Positions 61,572 to 64,000 of a stretch of 64,000 nucleotides of DNA are shown here, in pieces. Each line of letters starts with the position of its first letter. Positions within the stretch are counted from its first letter, which is position 1. This stretch comes from Candidatus Paracaedibacteraceae bacterium (GTDB lineage: Bacteria > Pseudomonadota > Alphaproteobacteria > Paracaedibacterales > Paracaedibacteraceae), in assembly GCA_019636035.1 (NCBI GenBank), contig JAHBYI010000001.1, positions 737,508 through 801,507 of the forward strand. The letters run 5' to 3'. Under the pieces are notes generated by a model. That model was not told the origin of the DNA. It made no database searches and saw only the letters and a program-made list of their open reading frames with translations. Both the position numbers and the translations under genes were made by a program.

Positions 61572-62392
61572 AGGTATTGATGAAGGACTATGTCGATCGT
61601 TTGGGGATGGCAGGTATTGACAATCCTATGCGTGACGTTCGGTTGATGCTTGCAGCCATTTTGGGCACAACCCATGAAGAAATCTTGTTTAATCCACCGC
61701 AGACATTGACGCCAGAGCAACATAATAAATTTGAGGCATGGGTAGATCGTCGCTGCCGGCAAGAACCCTTAGCAAAAATTTTGGGGAAAAAAGAATTTTG
61801 GGGACGGGATTTCAAGGTAACGAAAGATACGTTGGATCCGCGTCCTGACAGTGAAACGCTGATTGAGGTCGTCCTGAACCTTATGCCATTGGGGCAATCT
61901 GCCCGTATCCTTGATTTAGGGACAGGGTCCGGATGCCTGATCCTGACCTTGTTGGCAGAACGACCAAACTGGACGGGAGTTGCTGTTGATTTTAGCCCGC
62001 CCGCTTTAACGATTGCTCAGGAAAACGCCCAAAGCTTACATGTGTCAGACAGAGTTGTGTTTGTGCACTCAGATTGGTTCCAAGCGGTTGATGGAATTTT
62101 TGATTTAATTATCGCTAACCCCCCCTATATTGCACGGGATGAGGTTTTACCCCCTGAGACATTGTATGACCCGGACAGTGCCTTGTTTGCCGATGACGGT
62201 GGTTTAGCCGATTATCGTAAGATATTGTCTTGTGCTGCAGAATTCTTAACTTTCCAAGGTCTGATTCTCTTTGAGATTGGCTGCCACCAAGCAAAATCTG
62301 TGACAGAGATAGCAACCACCTTAGGGTTTAACTTGGTTTCTTTGCACAAGGATCTTGCGGGTCGTGACCGCTGTTTGGTTTTTATGAAATAA
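61568..62392 (+). CDS. prmC: Release-factor glutamine methyltransferase PrmC
   Basis: 274 aa. N-terminal helical domain, RQEPLAKILGKKEFWGRDF, PRPDSETLIEVVL, ILDLGTGSGCLILTLL (SAM site), and LIIANPPYIARDEV with the NPPY catalytic motif. Methylates the GGQ Gln of RF1/RF2. prfA is not adjacent in the window. Confidence 0.95.
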   Translation: MKVLMKDYVDRLGMAGIDNPMRDVRLMLAAILGTTHEEILFNPPQTLTPEQHNKFEAWVDRRCRQEPLAKILGKKEFWGRDFKVTKDTLDPRPDSETLIEVVLNLMPLGQSARILDLGTGSGCLILTLLAERPNWTGVAVDFSPPALTIAQENAQSLHVSDRVVFVHSDWFQAVDGIFDLIIANPPYIARDEVLPPETLYDPDSALFADDGGLADYRKILSCAAEFLTFQGLILFEIGCHQAKSVTEIATTLGFNLVSLHKDLAGRDRCLVFMK

Positions 62393-62526
62393 TGCTTGGC
62401 AAGGGGAGGGTGGACTTGCTAGGATAGATTATACTATCGAAAGATAAGTGGAGTCGATTGAGATCAGCTTTTCGGGTTATAACGCTCGTCTCTCGGCAAA
62501 TGTTTTCAAATTAATTAGGTATTTTA

Positions 62527-63024
62527 ATGCTAAGAAGAAACCGATCACGTGGGTCGACACCGCGTCGTAATAATAACAATGGTCATTCTAATAATGGGCG
62601 TTCTCATCACGGCGGTGCTGTGTATGAAAGGCCGGAGGCTCGGCCAAGGTATGGTGTTGCATCACAGAATTACGAACGTTATATGAATCAGGCAAAAGAT
62701 GCTTTATCATCAGGGGATCGGGTACAGGCTGAGTTTTTTTATCAGCATGCGGATCATTATTTGCGAATTCTGAATGAGTATAAAGAACAACAGCGGGTGC
62801 AGCAGGCTCAGCATCAAGAAGCTCAGGTTGAGCGAGAAAATACGGGCGATGTTGCCCCTGATCAAGTCCCTGATCAAGCCTCTGATCAGCCTGCGTTAAA
62901 GGTTGTTGCTTCTGAAAAAACACCTGAGCAAGAGACGGTTAAAGTTCCGCCTCGACGACAAACGCGTAAACCACGGGCAAAGACTGAAGTAACGCCACCA
63001 TCCGGGGATTCTAGCGCGGAATAA
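62527..63024 (+). CDS. DUF4167 protein
   Basis: 165 aa. Arg/Asn-rich N terminus (RRNRSRGSTPRRNNNNG), then the conserved block NYERYMNQAKDALSSGDRVQ and AEFFYQHADHYLRIL, then a disordered charged tail with PDQ repeats. Alphaproteobacterial family commonly downstream of prmC; an RNA-binding role is suspected from the basic start but unproven. Confidence 0.9.
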   Translation: MLRRNRSRGSTPRRNNNNGHSNNGRSHHGGAVYERPEARPRYGVASQNYERYMNQAKDALSSGDRVQAEFFYQHADHYLRILNEYKEQQRVQQAQHQEAQVERENTGDVAPDQVPDQASDQPALKVVASEKTPEQETVKVPPRRQTRKPRAKTEVTPPSGDSSAE

Positions 63025-63550
63025 TCCGTGCTTGAATTTCTGTGGATATTATTGTGTATGGCGCATTGGCGTTTTTGATGCGCTCGTTAAGAACCATAAC
63101 GCTGCGCCTGGTGCCATCTCCGATTGTCATGTGTGGCTTGTAGTTCGACGGTTGACTGTGATTGCTGAAATCATAAGAGTCAATGCCGTGGAATTTCAGT
63201 AGATGCTTTCGAATGGTGCGGGACAAAAGCCTTAGGCTGATTGGATTCTCAAAAAATAAGACAACAGCGTCATTATCCTGGAATTGCCCCGCCCGACAGA
63301 TCGTTTGCTGCACATCGATGGGGTGTATTTTTCTGGTGATGAAATTTTGTAGATAGTCTCTCAGAGCCAGTGTTTCTGAGCTGTGAATAGAATGAATAAA
63401 TCCCAAAGTGATGTGATAGGTTTCGGGAGATTTAATTTTGACAAGGGGCGCGCCGTCAATTAACTCTTGGAATATTGTGTGAGCACTGTCTCGCCGGATA
63501 ATAACTTCAACAACAATTCTGTCTGTATCTTCATGGTGGTTATGGGGCAT
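63011..63550 (-). CDS. 2H phosphoesterase-like protein
   Basis: 179 aa. Two H-x-T motifs at the spacing of 2H phosphoesterases: ETYHITLGFIHS (first) and YKPHMTIGDG (second). Family members open 2',3'-cyclic phosphates or act on RNA ends (LigT/ThpR) or nucleotide signals. General layout fits; too divergent to name the substrate. Overlaps the DUF4167 3' end by 14 bp. Confidence 0.75.
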   Translation of the reverse strand: MPHNHHEDTDRIVVEVIIRRDSAHTIFQELIDGAPLVKIKSPETYHITLGFIHSIHSSETLALRDYLQNFITRKIHPIDVQQTICRAGQFQDNDAVVLFFENPISLRLLSRTIRKHLLKFHGIDSYDFSNHSQPSNYKPHMTIGDGTRRSVMVLNERIKNANAPYTIISTEIQARIIPR

Positions 63551-63644
63551 GGCTAGTGCGTTACGATTGAGGGTCTATAAAAATTCAACCATGATGGTGC
63601 GAGGGTGTCAAATCATTCCGCGGAAATTCTTAATTTTTTGCTCC

Positions 63645-63748
63645 ATAAAAACTTTCGCCAAAGTTGAAAAACTGATTCTTGCGAAAGTTATTTTCCTCAT
63701 AAAAACTTTCGCCAAAGTTAGAAAATTAATTCTTGCGAAAGTTATATT
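63645..63748. repeat. Two-unit inverted-repeat array, 54-bp period (locus 4)
   Basis: AACTTTCGCCAAAGTT occurs at 63650 and 63704, 54 bp apart. Arms AACTTTCG / CGAAAGTT enclose a 24-nt core beginning CCAAAGTT and ending ATTCTTG, aligned with the cores at 28.6 kb (CCAAA at positions 1-5, AAA at 11-13, ATT at 18-20). It precedes the ATPase gene by about 45 bp. Confidence 0.85.
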
Positions 63749-63792
63749 GGTTGGGGTAAAGTGAATTTATGATGTTCTGAATGGTTTGAGTG

Positions 63793-64000
63793 ATGTCGAT
63801 GGTTCCTTTTATCGGTAGGCGAGAAGAGTTGGATAAACTTAATCAGCTTACCAAAAAGAAAATGGCAAGTTTTGTTGTTGTTACGGGGCGTAGGCGTATT
63901 GGAAAGAGTCGTTTAGTCGAGGAATTTGCAAAAGATAAGACGTTCTTTTCTTTTTCAGGTCTTGTGCCGACACAAGGAACAACGCTTCAGTCTCAATTGG
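63793..64000 (+). CDS. ATPase_2 / DUF234-type AAA ATPase (paralog 2, cut at window end)
   Basis: Only the first ~69 residues are visible. MVPFIGRREELDKLNQLTKK, Walker A VVVTGRRRIGKSRLVEEFAK, then TFFSFSGLVPTQGTTLQSQL track the protein encoded at 27093-28520 nearly residue for residue. ATG 63793 (MSMVPF) or ATG 63799. Its upstream array has the same period and core length as that paralog's but different arms. Confidence 0.85.
   Translation, partial: MSMVPFIGRREELDKLNQLTKKKMASFVVVTGRRRIGKSRLVEEFAKDKTFFSFSGLVPTQGTTLQSQL

Noticed and set aside
62393..62526. RNA gene or riboswitch between prmC and the DUF4167 gene
   Set aside because: The 134-bp gap shows no stable structure or recognised motif by eye.

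Overview
The window is a gene-dense chromosomal segment of an AT-leaning alphaproteobacterium. The housekeeping content fits that class: C4-pathway hemA, addB-addA, prmC followed by a DUF4167 gene, tsaD-gpsA, an etfB-etfA-hbd cluster, phaC, and rsfS-rlmH. Several features suggest a host-associated or intracellular lineage, with Holosporales/Paracaedibacter-like relatives as my best guess from recall (no search was run). These are an isolated hcp-tssE pair of a type VI secretion system, a secreted F-box-like plus leucine-rich-repeat protein, two secreted SNARE-like coiled-coil proteins, and several small secreted proteins of unknown function.

Layout. 1-1.9 kb: 3' part of a BtuB-like TonB receptor, then tonB. 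2-5.8 kb: accessory zone with the LRR protein, tssE/hcp, a membrane protein and a FliL-like secreted protein. 5.8-8.7 kb (minus): msbA, acyltransferase, nusB. 8.9-16.6 kb (plus): amgK-murU fusion, addB, addA, then tRNA-Met. 16.8-19.5 kb: ScsB/DsbD-like reductase with a peroxiredoxin-like partner. 19.6-27.1 kb: acetyltransferase, nhaA, envelope polysaccharide genes, EVE protein, gpsA, tsaD, DUF721. 27.1-28.7 kb: an ATPase/DUF234 gene with its own inverted-repeat array. 28.7-33.2 kb: ubiE, dut, SH3 protein, znuCB, DsbA/Com1-like protein. 33.3-38.4 kb: secreted unknowns, phaC, lipoprotein, recJ. 38.4-39.7 kb: DUF4143 ATPase with palindromes. 39.8-44.2 kb: HIG1-like protein, pduO-type adenosyltransferase, etfBA, hbd, xseB, HAD protein. 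44.3-51.5 kb: coiled-coil protein, hflX, grpE, dnaK, a frameshifted gene, Nfu protein, lytic transglycosylase, rsfS, rlmH. 51.6-53.1 kb: SNARE-like pair. 53.2-63.5 kb: yggS, xseA, hemA, tsaE, tilS, a TPR-like protein, nadK, prmC, DUF4167, 2H phosphoesterase. 63.6-64 kb: a second ATPase/DUF234 gene, cut by the window end.

The most unusual signal is a recurring DNA architecture. Tandem inverted repeats with a 54-bp period and a related 24-nt core, but locus-specific arms, lie directly upstream of two paralogous ATPase/DUF234 genes (28.54-28.64 kb and 63.64-63.75 kb). A three-unit array without any ATPase gene sits between hemA and tsaE (56.45-56.60 kb). A DUF4143-type ATPase gene at 38.57 kb has its own, different 49-bp palindromes. 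The second structural signal is a dispersed element of about 105 bp with terminal inverted repeats, present in five full or partial copies, each next to a lineage-specific gene; one copy supplies the stop codon of its neighbour.

Functional links: BtuB-like receptor/TonB with the cobalamin adenosyltransferase; ScsB-like reductase with the peroxiredoxin-like protein and the DsbA/Com1-like protein; etfBA, hbd and phaC in acyl-CoA and storage metabolism; AmgK-MurU in cell-wall sugar recycling; AddAB, RecJ and ExoVII (split xseA/xseB) in DNA repair.
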